A program made the translations under genes and the position numbers. Below are positions 17,627 to 25,579 of a stretch of DNA of 64,000 nucleotides, piece by piece. How positions within the stretch are numbered: position 1 is the first letter of the stretch; each line of letters opens with the position of its first letter. The notes beneath the pieces are model-generated. The model searched no databases. It was given only the letters and a program-made list of their open reading frames with translations, and was not told where the DNA came from. This stretch comes from Limnohabitans curvus (GTDB lineage Bacteria; Pseudomonadota; Gammaproteobacteria; Burkholderiales; Burkholderiaceae_C): assembly GCF_003063475.1 (NCBI RefSeq), contig NZ_NESP01000001.1:806001-870000 (forward strand), read 5' to 3'.

Positions 17627-18525
17627 GCTGGGAACACTCCTGTGGACAAGTAGCGGTCGCCACGGTCGCAGACGATAAAAGCAATCGTCGCGTTCTCGAC
17701 CTGCTGCGCAATTTGCATCGCCACCCAACATGCACCCGCGGCGGATATGCCAGCAAAGATGCCTTCTTCGCGCGCCATGCGTCGGCACATGTCTTCGGCA
17801 TCGTCTTGGCTCACATAGACCAACTCATCCACATGGCTGGCGTCATAGATTTTGGGCAAGTACTCTTGCGGCCATTTGCGAATGCCAGGAATACGCGAAC
17901 CTTCGGAAGGCTGCGCGCCAATGATGCGAATGGCGGGGTTCTTTTCTTTCAAATAACGCGACACGCCGGTGATGGTGCCGGTCGTCCCCATGGCGCTCAC
18001 GAAGTGCGTGATGCGCCCCTGCGTTTGCTCCCACAGCTCGGGGCCAGTGGTTTCGTAGTGGATGCGTGGGTTGTCTTGATTGGCAAATTGGTCCAGCACG
18101 CGGCCCTTACCTTCTTTGGCCATGCGCTCGGCCAAGTCGCGGGCGTATTCCATGCCGCCGCTCTTGGGCGTCAAGATCAGCTCAGCCCCAAAGGCCTTCA
18201 TGGTTTGCGCGCGTTCAATCGACAAGTCCTCGGGCATGATGAGCACCATGCGATAGCCCTTGATAGCCGCCGCCATGGCCAGTGCAATGCCGGTGTTGCC
18301 GGAGGTGGCTTCAATCAAAGTGTCGCCAGGCTTGATGTCGCCGCGCTCTTGGGCCCGCTGAATCATTGACAACGCGGGTCGATCCTTCACAGAACCAGCG
18401 GGATTGTTACCTTCGAGCTTGCCCAAAATCACGTTGCTGCGTTTGGCGTTATCAGCAGCACCGATGCGCTGCAGGGCAACCAAAGGTGTCTTACCAATTG
18501 CGTCTTCGATCGTGGGGTAAATCAT
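17623..18525 (-). CDS. cysM: Cysteine synthase B (O-acetylserine sulfhydrylase)
   Basis: PLP enzyme that forms cysteine from O-acetylserine and sulfide or thiosulfate. It has 300 residues. PLP-Lys lies in NNPAGSVKDRPALSMI near residue 46, the substrate loop EATSGNTGIALAMAAA near residue 76, and the phosphate-binding GTTGTITGVSRYLKE near residue 182. 'GPELWEQTQGRITHFVSAMGTTGT' is typical of CysM rather than CysK. The ATG at 18525 gives MIYPTIEDAIGKTPL. An ATG four codons earlier (18537) is possible, and neither has a strong SD. It is followed by tusA with a 4-bp overlap and is divergent from the phasin gene. Confidence 0.95.
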   Translation of the reverse strand: MIYPTIEDAIGKTPLVALQRIGAADNAKRSNVILGKLEGNNPAGSVKDRPALSMIQRAQERGDIKPGDTLIEATSGNTGIALAMAAAIKGYRMVLIMPEDLSIERAQTMKAFGAELILTPKSGGMEYARDLAERMAKEGKGRVLDQFANQDNPRIHYETTGPELWEQTQGRITHFVSAMGTTGTITGVSRYLKEKNPAIRIIGAQPSEGSRIPGIRKWPQEYLPKIYDASHVDELVYVSQDDAEDMCRRMAREEGIFAGISAAGACWVAMQIAQQVENATIAFIVCDRGDRYLSTGVFPA

Positions 18526-18721
18526 GTGTGAACTCATAGCCCACACTGTGCCATAAGTAGTACGCCATCACTGGATCGAGGGTTCAAAAAGTCCACAGAC
18601 TGCTCCTATTTCCCCACGAAAGGCCGCTAGAGCACTGGCTCTAAAGCGCATCAATACCGTTGTTTTTCCCAAATTGGTCGATAACATTCTTTTATCAAAT
18701 TCAATCACCCAAGGAATAAAC

Positions 18722-19267
18722 ATGCAAAACCAAATCAAACCCCAAGTTGAAGCCTCTGTGCAAGCCGCTTTTGAATTGGCGAACCTGTCGTTCGCACAAG
18801 TGGAACGCATCACTGAGTTGGCGCTCGAACAAGCCAAAGTCAATGCTGAGTTGGCACAAGACCAACTGACTTCTGCTTTAGAAGTGAAAGACCCCACTGC
18901 AGCGATTGCTCTGTTGAAAGAACAGCTGGAAACATCTGCCAAGAGCTTGGCAGGTTTTGCAGCAACGGCCTTCGAGTTGGGCCAACAGTTTCAAGCTGAA
19001 GCCACTGCTTTTGCAGAAGGCCACTTTGACCAAGCCCATACGGCGGCGAACAAAGCAATCAATGACAACCTGAAAAAAGCACCTGAAGGCTCTGAAGCAG
19101 CCGTGCAAGCGGTCAAAGCCGCGGTTGATGCTGGTAACAAAGCACTGGCTGAAGCCCGTAAAAATGCCAAGAAAACAGCCGAGTTGGCCCAAGAAGGCAT
19201 TGCCAAACTGAAAGAGCATGCCCCTAAGGCGGCCAAGGCACCTGCACGTCGTAAAGCACGCGCTTAA
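18722..19267 (+). CDS. Phasin family protein (PHA granule-associated)
   Basis: A 181-residue, almost entirely helical, alanine- and glutamine-rich protein of the Phasin_2 type. Such proteins coat polyhydroxyalkanoate granules and affect their size and number. Features are the start QNQIKPQVEASVQAAFELAN, the central amphipathic helices DPTAAIALLKEQLETSAKSL and FELGQQFQAEATAF, and a lysine- and alanine-rich basic tail (about 155-181) like those of PhaF/PhaP proteins that also touch nucleic acid. AAGGAA lies 7 bases before the ATG. A strong hairpin terminator follows. No PHA synthase is in the window, so the gene is unlinked from phaC here. Confidence 0.9.
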   Translation: MQNQIKPQVEASVQAAFELANLSFAQVERITELALEQAKVNAELAQDQLTSALEVKDPTAAIALLKEQLETSAKSLAGFAATAFELGQQFQAEATAFAEGHFDQAHTAANKAINDNLKKAPEGSEAAVQAVKAAVDAGNKALAEARKNAKKTAELAQEGIAKLKEHAPKAAKAPARRKARA

Positions 19268-19280
19268 ATCGTCGTTCTAA

Positions 19281-19318
19281 AAAAAATCCCCGTGTATTTG
19301 TTTACACGGGGATTTTTT
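19281..19318. terminator. Strong bidirectional terminator between phasin and zinc-ribbon genes
   Basis: A 16-bp stem, including the A and T tracts (core TCCCCGTGTA/TACACGGGGA), surrounds a 6-base loop. It ends in T-runs on both strands, so it can stop the phasin transcript and the convergent minus-strand transcript. Confidence 0.92.
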
Positions 19319-19545
19319 TATGCAGCGTCTGCCGCCTTGATGGGCCGGCAGTCACCGCAGAAGAAATGGCTTTTGTCCAAGAGGCGGCGAAACGACCCTA
19401 AAGCGCGAGGCTTGTGCAAGCCACACTTCATACAGCTCATGGTGTTGATCATGTTGCCCGTTGCACCGAAGGGGCTACCGCCCGCTTTGGATTTGTAGCG
19501 AAGACCGTCGCTGGCGATTTTTGTGGTTACGTCGTCTCTGCTCAT
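19318..19545 (-). CDS. Small zinc-ribbon-like hypothetical protein
   Basis: A 75-residue protein with two CxxC pairs, Cys38-x-x-Cys41 and Cys63-x-x-Cys66, spaced as in a zinc ribbon. The motifs read MSCMKCGLHKPR and FFCGDC. The N-terminal half is polar with a basic, glycine-containing stretch (LRYKSKAGGSP). No named family is recognised, but the conserved-looking metal site and an ATG ending a clean frame support a real gene. It is monocistronic, convergent with the phasin gene, and its stop lies inside the shared terminator. A role in nucleic-acid or protein binding is only a guess from the fold. Confidence 0.65.
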   Translation of the reverse strand: MSRDDVTTKIASDGLRYKSKAGGSPFGATGNMINTMSCMKCGLHKPRALGSFRRLLDKSHFFCGDCRPIKAADAA

Positions 19546-19654
19546 TTGCCAATTTTATCAAATTGGCGCCAAGGGTAAGTGCCTATCGCCTGTCTTACAC
19601 TTTCGTCCGGCGTGTTCAGCCCAGACACCAGATCAACCCATCTATTGAGCCCGA

Positions 19655-21292
19655 ATGACCACGACCCAATATTTAGCCAACAAACATCTAGCGAACGATG
19701 GCGGGCTTGCGGATTCCAATCGATCCTTGCACCTGATTGAGCAACGCCACCGACTACTGGCTGACTATGCCAACGACGTGATCTGGACCATGGGCCTGGA
19801 TGGTGCCATCACTTACGTCAGCCCCGCCGTTTTTAAGCTTCGCGGACTCACGCCCGAAGAAGCGATGCAGCAAACCATCGACCAAATACTGACACCCGAT
19901 TCGCAAACCGTTTCAACCCAATACGTCATAGACGTGCTGCAAGCCTCGCAACGTGGCGAAACGCCCAAAAACTTCCACGGCGAATTGGAGTACTACCGCA
20001 AGGATGGATCCACCTTTTGGACCGAAGTCTTGGCCTTCCCTTTGGCCGATGCACAGGGGGCGTTGATCGAAATTCTGGGCGTGACCCGAGACATCACGGC
20101 ACGCAAGCTCTATGAAGATGAACTGAAATCTGCGCGCCAAGCCGCCGAAAAAGCCAACAACGCCAAGAGCGAATTTGTGGCCCACATCAGCCACGAAGTG
20201 CGCACCCCCATGACCGCCATGTTGGCCTACATGGAACAAGCCATGCACCCAACAGATGCAGCGGACCAACGTGAATCACTAGAAAAAGCACAGTCTGCGG
20301 GTGAGCTGCTGCTGCACCTCATCAATGACATTTTGGATTTTTCCAAAATTGAATCTGGAAAAGTCGAAATTAAAAAAGTGCCTTTTGTTTTGAATCAGGT
20401 TGTCACTCAAGTCAGTGACCTGGTGGCCCACAGCGCCAAAAGCAAAGGCCTGGACTATGCCGTTCTCTTCAACATGGACGATCGCGTGACGCTGGTTGGC
20501 GACGCCCCGCGGCTCACCCAAGCCTTGCTGAATTTAACGAGTAACGCGGTGAAGTTCACAGAACAAGGTTTTGTGCGTATCTACGTGGAACAAATTGACC
20601 GCTCTGAAAATGATGTGACCCTCAAATTTTCTGTGCAAGATTCGGGGCGCGGCTTGTCCGAAGACATGTGTGAACGTGTCTTCGAACGTTTTGTACAAGG
20701 CAAGCAAAGCAATGCATCGCGCACCAGTGGCACGGGGCTGGGGCTTCCCATTTGCCGCCAGCTGGCTCAGCTCATGGCGGGCGATGCGGGCGTCAGTTCA
20801 TCTTTGGGAAATGGTTCCACGTTCTGGTTCACGGCGCGCTTAGAAACACATACAGATGCCGTGGTGACAAGCGCGCCTGCCGAAGTGCTCAACCCATTTG
20901 CCAACGTCAACCTGAAGGGGCGCAGCGCACTGGTCGTGGATGACAACGATGCCGTTCGCGATGCCATGTGCCGCTTGCTGAAACACCATGGCATGGCGGT
21001 GGACCACGCTGACAGCGGCCTCACCGCCCTCGAGCAGCTGAAAGACCAACACTACGACGTGATGCTGGTCGATGTAGAAATGCCTGACATGGGCGGCCTT
21101 GAGCTGGCAGAAACGCTACGCCAGATGAACCAACTGAATTTGAAAATCATCGGCGTCTCTGCAGGTGCCGTCGGCGATGACCGCCAAGCTTGCCTGAATG
21201 CGGGCATGGATGACCATCTGGCCAAACCGTTCAAAGTGGACCACATGCTGGACAAAATTCGACAGCATCTGGGGCGCGAACCAAATCACTGA
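19655..21292 (+). CDS. Cytoplasmic PAS-containing hybrid histidine kinase/response regulator
   Basis: A 545-residue sensor with no membrane helix. A PAS domain with PAC tail (about 30-152; DVIWTMGLDGAITYVSPAV, then GVTRDITARK) is followed by HisKA with H-box FVAHISHEVRTPM (His180). The ATPase domain shows N box LTSNAVKF, G1 DSGRGL and G2 SGTGLGLPICRQLA. A C-terminal receiver (from about residue 425) has LVVDDNDAVRD, the phospho-Asp in MLVDVEMPD, and LAKPF. No HPt domain is attached, so the phosphorelay partner is elsewhere. It stands alone, with a partial insertion-sequence remnant just after its stop. The N-terminal start at 19655 lacks a clear SD. Confidence 0.92.
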   Translation: MTTTQYLANKHLANDGGLADSNRSLHLIEQRHRLLADYANDVIWTMGLDGAITYVSPAVFKLRGLTPEEAMQQTIDQILTPDSQTVSTQYVIDVLQASQRGETPKNFHGELEYYRKDGSTFWTEVLAFPLADAQGALIEILGVTRDITARKLYEDELKSARQAAEKANNAKSEFVAHISHEVRTPMTAMLAYMEQAMHPTDAADQRESLEKAQSAGELLLHLINDILDFSKIESGKVEIKKVPFVLNQVVTQVSDLVAHSAKSKGLDYAVLFNMDDRVTLVGDAPRLTQALLNLTSNAVKFTEQGFVRIYVEQIDRSENDVTLKFSVQDSGRGLSEDMCERVFERFVQGKQSNASRTSGTGLGLPICRQLAQLMAGDAGVSSSLGNGSTFWFTARLETHTDAVVTSAPAEVLNPFANVNLKGRSALVVDDNDAVRDAMCRLLKHHGMAVDHADSGLTALEQLKDQHYDVMLVDVEMPDMGGLELAETLRQMNQLNLKIIGVSAGAVGDDRQACLNAGMDDHLAKPFKVDHMLDKIRQHLGREPNH

Positions 21293-21349
21293 GCCAAGCA
21301 AGCCAGACTTTTTGACTGTCACTGCTACGCGACCTTGGCTTTGATCAAT

Positions 21350-21489
21350 GATGGACATGCCGGCTTCGGCTTGCTTGAGGAAAGCGATGATTTGCTCATC
21401 GGTAAATCGTGTGGTCTTCATATCCGCAATTCTCCAAAATTTGCGGACTTACTGCCATTACTTTGGTATGGCTGGCAGGGGGCAGGTCA
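21350..21489 (-). pseudogene. Remnant of an IS3-family element: left terminal repeat and first codons of orfA
   Basis: On the minus strand, from 21421 to about 21356, the frame reads MKTTRFTDEQIIAFLKQAEA, the stereotyped beginning of an IS3-family OrfA helix-turn-helix. The similarity then stops abruptly, about 60 bp short of the hybrid-kinase stop. GGAG lies about 8 bases before that ATG. About 65 bp upstream (21471-21489) lies TGACCTGCCCCCTGCCAGC, shaped like an IS3 terminal repeat beginning with TG. The rest of orfA, all of orfB and the other end are missing. It is unrelated to the complete 1230-bp element downstream, whose OrfA starts differently. Confidence 0.55.
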
Positions 21490-21794
21490 GGTCTTAGATA
21501 CAGCACCACTTCACCGTCACGCATGTGGTGGGTTGTTTTCTTTCGGTTAGTTAGGTCAAGTTGGCTGAGTAGCGATGGTGCGAGGGATGCTGCACAACTT
21601 AGGCTGTGCGCCAAGTGCAAAAAATCATTTTGCGTTTGCTTCAAGGATTAGCCCAAAACGCACAGCGTAATTTCGCCTGTGCAGTTGGGCAACCTGAGCC
21701 CGAGTAAATGGGCGGGACTTTTGCTAGGGGCTGTGGTGTCGTTTTACACGACAGCTGTAACTCTCAATTTGAGAATTAGCAGATAAACATGAAC
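21490..21794. other. Gene-poor spacer at the left edge of the accessory segment
   Basis: About 300 bp with no convincing gene. On the minus strand the codons just outside the IS remnant read MRDGEVVLYLRP (from 21524), reminiscent of tyrosine-integrase N-termini, but only 12 codons survive. A small inverted repeat TGTCGT/ACGACA lies at 21737-21753 and a palindrome TCTCAA-T-TTGAGA near 21760-21773. Nothing else was supported. Confidence 0.4.
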
Positions 21795-23437
21795 TTAGAC
21801 CTTCATCACAAATCCGTCGGCATCAATCACAAAAACACCTGTTAATTGACTGTTGAGGGCTTGTTGTATCGCATCTTTAAGATCTGGGCCACAACGCTGA
21901 AAACCAAACATCCGGCTAGTAGCCTGTATCAATTCATCCGAATGAATACGTACGCTTTGCTCCACAGTCAGCTTCAAAGCTGCAACGATTTCCATCTGAG
22001 GAAGCATTGAAGCGTTTGCCAAATTCTTGGATTTAACGTTTGAGCGATCACGAACTTGAATTGCCACGCTTGGAATTGACCAGATGCCACTTGCATGAAC
22101 CAGATTCCTAGATGCCCTTAAGGCAGCAACAGTTGCAGACTGGATACGCGAACCCGCTTTTTCGAGAGCAAACGCTTTGGTAACTCGTCTAGCGATCTCA
22201 TCTTCATGCACAGGGCTTTCGACCTGTACGATTTGTTCAACTAATTGAGTTAGCTGATAAACAGGCACTTCATGTGGTGCTTTCTTTGAATTGATTCGCC
22301 CTTCAAACTCCACATATGCAGTGACGTTTGCCTGCGTAACTTCAGCTGTCACTTCAACGGGGTCAGCTGGAAAAGCCTCAACAACATCGACTACTTGGGC
22401 AGTGGCATGGGTGCCATTACGCATTTGCTCAAGTGCATCAAGGAGCTTTTTCTCTTGGTCTTTTCTTCTATGAAACCAGTCAGTACTCCAGATGCGATAA
22501 ATCGTCCAACCTCTAGATTCCAGAATAGATTGACGTAAACGGTCTCTATCCCTAGCAGATCGAGATGAGTGATACGTAGCCCCATCACATTCGATTCCGC
22601 ACATGAATCGATTGGTGTTGTTGGGATCTATCACGCCAATATCAATGAAGAAGCCCGACATACCGACTTGAGGCTGCACTTCATAGCCAGCCGCCTTTAT
22701 AAATCTAGCAACAGACTCTTCAAATTCACTATCAAAATCGCGTTCGGTAACCTGAGCCACATCAAAGTAGCCTTTCTCGGCGTACTGCAAAAACTCTCGG
22801 AACGCATTGACACCAAGTTTTCCCGGGGCAGGCTTCACGTCATCGGCAGTGATAGATGAAAAAATCGTGCAACGCTCCTTGGCTCTAGAAATCAACACAT
22901 TCAAGCGACGTTCGCCACCCTCTGCTGCTAACGGGCCAAACGTCTGAGTTAAACGTCCGTTCTGATCACGTCCGTAGCCTACGGAAATAAAAATCACATC
23001 ACGTTCATCACCTTGAATTGACTCAAGGTTTTTGATGAAGAAATGATCTTGTCTGGCATGGCTAAAGAACTCTTCAAGCTCAGGATGCTTGCGCCGCTGA
23101 TCGTCAACCATGTCGCGAATGGCATCTCTCTGCTTTACAGAAAATGCCGCTACACCAAGTGTTTTCTTTGGATTGGCTTTTGCAAAACGAATCACCTCTT
23201 TGGCGATTTGCTCCGCCTCTAAAATATTTCTTCCACCATTTGCACCGCCCCGCTCGTATCCATTTGCGGGACTCTTAATCATTGAAACGCCTAACCCATC
23301 ACTGTAGGAAGTACGCAATGTTGATGGAGGGAGAAGCAACTGGTTATCGTAGAAATTCCTATTTGAAACGGCGATCAATCCAGGGTGTTGACTGCGGTAA
23401 TGCCACTTGAGCATCGCTTGATTTGGCAAAGCAATGT
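21795..23437 (-). pseudogene. C-terminal fragment of a large SF1 helicase-Vsr-like nuclease-DUF3320 protein, cut by IS3
   Basis: About 547 host-encoded residues remain. They begin in mid-helicase at NIALPNQAMLKWHYRSQHP, so the Walker A and B half is absent. The RecA-2 helicase part includes IKNLESIQGDERDVIFISVGYG and RRLNVLISRAKER (motifs V/VI). A Vsr/MTES_1575-like nuclease domain follows, with GFFIDIGV, GIECDGATYHSSRSARDRDR and ESRGWTIYRIWSTDWF. A DUF3320-like winged-helix region (about VESPVHEDEIARRVTKAF) and a C-terminal extension end the chain. Large proteins of this architecture have been linked to anti-phage defence. The frame continues upstream into the IS terminal repeat to an ATG at 23501, so a truncated protein could still be made. 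Codon usage is AT-richer than the core genes. Confidence 0.8.
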
Positions 23438-23466
23438 TGGCATTCCCCCAAACCTCTAGACACTTT

Positions 23467-24330
23467 TCATAGCGCAGTTTGACGCTGCCGCTCGAACTCA
23501 TAGGGGCTGAGTTGATCGAGGTGCTTATGGCGTCGAACTCGATTGTAGAAACCCTCGATGTAATCGAAGATGTCCGACTTAGCTTCAGCCCGAGTTTGGT
23601 AAATCCGCTTCTTGATTTGTTCGCTCTTCAAATTACTGAAGAACGATTCAGCAACCGCGTTATCCCAGCAGTTGCCTCGACGGCTCATGCTCGGGCTCAG
23701 TCGGTTGTCTTTGCACCAGCGGTTGAACTCATCGCTGCCAAATTGGCTACCCTGGTCAGAATGGATGATCACTGAGTCCTTTGGCCTTCTGCGCCACACC
23801 GCCATCGTCAATGCATCCAGCACCAAGCTCGTCTGCATGCGTGGGCCCATACTCCATCCCACCACCGCACGCGAATGCAAATCTAGTACAGCCGCCAAAT
23901 ACAGCCACCCTTCATGTGTGCGGATATACGTGATGTCCGTCACCCAAGCTTGGTCGGGTTCGTCGTGTTGGAACTGGCGCTGCAACTGGTTGGGCGCAAC
24001 CAATGAAGGCTTGCCCACTTTGTACCTAGGGCGTTTGTAGCCTCGAACTGATTTGATTTGAGCCACACGCATCAGCCGCGCCACACGGTTTTCGCTACAA
24101 GCCACGCCAGCTTCACGCAGGTCACAGAAGATGCGCGGACTGCCGTAGATGCCCATGCTCTGGTCGTAGAACTCTTTGATCTTTGCCGTCAACACCTCAT
24201 TGGCTCTTGCCCTTGCTGAGAGCGGCTCATGCAGCCAAGCGTAGTAGCCGCTGCGGTGAACTTTGAGAACGCGGCACATGCTGGTGAGTTTGAATTCGGA
24301 TCGGTGGGCTTGAATAAATGCGTACTTCAC
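23467..24330 (-). CDS. IS3-family transposase OrfB (DDE integrase domain), copy 1
   Basis: A 287-residue catalytic subunit. An N-terminal HTH_21-like region (GYYAWLHEPLSARARANEVL) precedes the rve integrase core. The acidic triad is visible in TDITYIRTHEGWLY, HSDQGSQFGSDEF and WDNAVAESFFSNLK (Asp, Asp, Glu). It starts at a GTG overlapping the orfA stop and is most likely made as an OrfAB fusion by -1 frameshifting on A AAA AAG near the end of orfA. The protein is identical to the copy at 54889-55752. Confidence 0.96.
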   Translation of the reverse strand: MKYAFIQAHRSEFKLTSMCRVLKVHRSGYYAWLHEPLSARARANEVLTAKIKEFYDQSMGIYGSPRIFCDLREAGVACSENRVARLMRVAQIKSVRGYKRPRYKVGKPSLVAPNQLQRQFQHDEPDQAWVTDITYIRTHEGWLYLAAVLDLHSRAVVGWSMGPRMQTSLVLDALTMAVWRRRPKDSVIIHSDQGSQFGSDEFNRWCKDNRLSPSMSRRGNCWDNAVAESFFSNLKSEQIKKRIYQTRAEAKSDIFDYIEGFYNRVRRHKHLDQLSPYEFERQRQTAL

Positions 24331-24608
24331 CCGGACTGCTTTGCAAAGTACGCGGCGGCCTTTTTTAGGATATCGCGCTCCTCGGTAGTGCGTCTTAGCT
24401 CAGCCTTGAGCTTGGCCATCTCGGCTTGCAGCACCTTTAGATCGTTGGTAGATGGTTCATCAGCCTTTTTGAACTTACTGACCCACGTGTACAGAACACC
24501 TTCAGCAATGCCTAGTCGCTTGGCTACATCGACAACCGAGTGGCCTTTATCGATGACTTGTTTGACTGCCTCGTCTTTGAACTCAGGGGCATATTTCGCT
24601 CGTTGCAT
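24327..24608 (-). CDS. IS3-family transposase OrfA (HTH subunit), copy 1
   Basis: A 93-residue helix-turn-helix protein (KYAPEFKDEAVKQVIDKGH, then RLGIAEGVLYTWVSKF) with a leucine-zipper-like C-terminal coil (VLQAEMAKLKAELRRTTEER). It binds the IS ends and regulates OrfAB. The ATG at 24608 is preceded two codons earlier by an in-frame TTG. The 3' end overlaps orfB by 4 bp. Confidence 0.94.
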   Translation of the reverse strand: MQRAKYAPEFKDEAVKQVIDKGHSVVDVAKRLGIAEGVLYTWVSKFKKADEPSTNDLKVLQAEMAKLKAELRRTTEERDILKKAAAYFAKQSG

Positions 24609-24667
24609 TTGCAATTCTCCATTTCAGTTTTGACATCATATTTGTCTACTGATTTGGGGGAATGCCA

Positions 24668-24914
24668 CCCCAACGACTAAGAGTGTTCCCGCACTTTTAC
24701 AAAATCTAGGAACTAGAGCGTCAAAGTGATCGTAATGATGTTGAAGTGCCCTTGCAATGCGGAATCCAGCATTAGGATCACCTCCTGGGGTGGATAAAAC
24801 CAATAACGCATTCGCACTGGTAGGCGTTCTTTTTGCTAACACTTCGCAAATGGACTCATATCCACGCAAGTTAATTTCACCCGAATAAGTGATTACATCT
24901 ATTGTTTTGATCAT
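24668..24914 (-). pseudogene. 5' fragment of a ClpP/SppA-fold serine protease (SDH-like), truncated at the IS
   Basis: About 82 host-encoded residues: MIKTIDVITYSGEINLRGYE, then LLVLSTPGGDPNAGFRIARAL, then PRFCKSAGTLLVVG. The 'STPGGDPNAG' oxyanion segment and the presumed nucleophile in KSAGTLL match the serine dehydrogenase-proteinase (SDH_sah) / ClpP-class fold. After about residue 82 the frame runs into the IS terminal repeat, so the C-terminal half is lost. The start is the ATG at 24914. Such proteases often lie in phage- or defence-related gene sets. Here it faces the helicase fragment across the IS and probably belonged to the same accessory cluster, although that is inference. Confidence 0.7.
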
Positions 24915-25448
24915 GGCTTTCTCAATTAAACCGCTACAGACATAATCACTATATCTGGTGTTATGTACAGTCTCAATACACTACGGGTAGTGTTTTGGTA
25001 GGAAATGATTACTTTTTGAGTTTCACTTAAAGAGCATTCTCAACTGTGTTTTTTTTGCTGCTGCTTTAAAGGCACTCGCTGCAGGCAGTTGAATTAGAAA
25101 TCCAGTATTGACGCCGTCTTTCAAGTAGTTTGAACCGCAAATGCTGGTGGATCTTGAGCGTGAAATGGCAATGCACAAAAACTGTGTGCAAGAAAACTTT
25201 TTTGCGGAATGACGAAAAATTAATTCTTTGACGCAGAGGACTAAATCATCTCTGCACCTAGAGCCACTTCTCAAGCCCGCCCCACTCGCGCCGATACGAC
25301 AGATAAGCGTCATCCCATACGGTCCAGCACTGCCCACCCGTTGCCCAACAAACCTCATCGCAGCCCACAACACACCATGACGCAAGTTTTCTTACCGCCA
25401 GCCAAAACGATGGAAAATCTGTGTCATAATATCGGTCTTCTCTCCCGT
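24915..25448. other. AT-rich intergenic segment before tRNA-Leu, no convincing gene
   Basis: About 530 bp. The first 100 bp is AT-rich and probably holds the promoter of the protease fragment (TATAGTGATTATG-like bases on the minus strand). A minus-strand frame ending at 25023 reads like a protein tail but has no credible start. A second ending at 25258 runs antisense through the tRNA. A CATAAT at 25425-25430, 18 bp before the tRNA, is a plausible -10 for it, with no good -35. Confidence 0.4.
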
Positions 25449-25533
25449 GCCCGGGTGGTGAAATTGGTAGACGCAGGGGACTCAAAATCCCCCGCCGCGA
25501 GGCGTGCCGGTTCGATTCCGGCCCCGGGCACCA
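25449..25533 (+). tRNA. tRNA-Leu (anticodon CAA)
   Basis: An 85-base class II tRNA with encoded CCA. The acceptor arm GCCCGGG pairs with CCCGGGC. The D-loop contains GGTAGACG, and the anticodon loop CT-CAA-AA lies between GGGGA and TCCCC. There is a long variable arm (GCCGCGAGGCGT), and the T arm GCCGG-TTCGATT-CCGGC is perfect. The anticodon CAA reads UUG leucine codons. Confidence 0.97.
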
Positions 25534-25579
25534 TCGGTATTTCTTTACCGTCCTGACTCGATAGCGCGCCATCAAACTT

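Larger units (their letters stand above)
23438..24667 (-). mobile_element. IS3-family insertion sequence, copy 1 (1230 bp, complete, no target duplication)
   Basis: The element is bounded by imperfect terminal repeats starting TGGCATTCCCCCAAA and ending in the same bases inverted. It carries orfA and orfB in the minus direction. The terminal sequences, lengths and encoded proteins match the second copy at 54552-55781, so transposition was recent. The three bases outside the ends are TGT on the left and CCC on the right, so there is no direct repeat. The two flanks also belong to different truncated genes, pointing to a deletion next to the element. Confidence 0.95.

Noticed and set aside
25449..25533. 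tRNA-Leu as the attachment site of the 21-25 kb island
   Set aside because: The island lies on the 5' side of the tRNA, and I found no duplicate of the tRNA 3' end near 21.3 kb. Classical integration would place it on the other side.
25258..25575. Open minus-strand frame through tRNA-Leu (containing a CPGPESNRH-like stretch)
   Set aside because: This is the familiar artefact of translating the antisense of a tRNA-Leu gene. The tRNA itself is intact.
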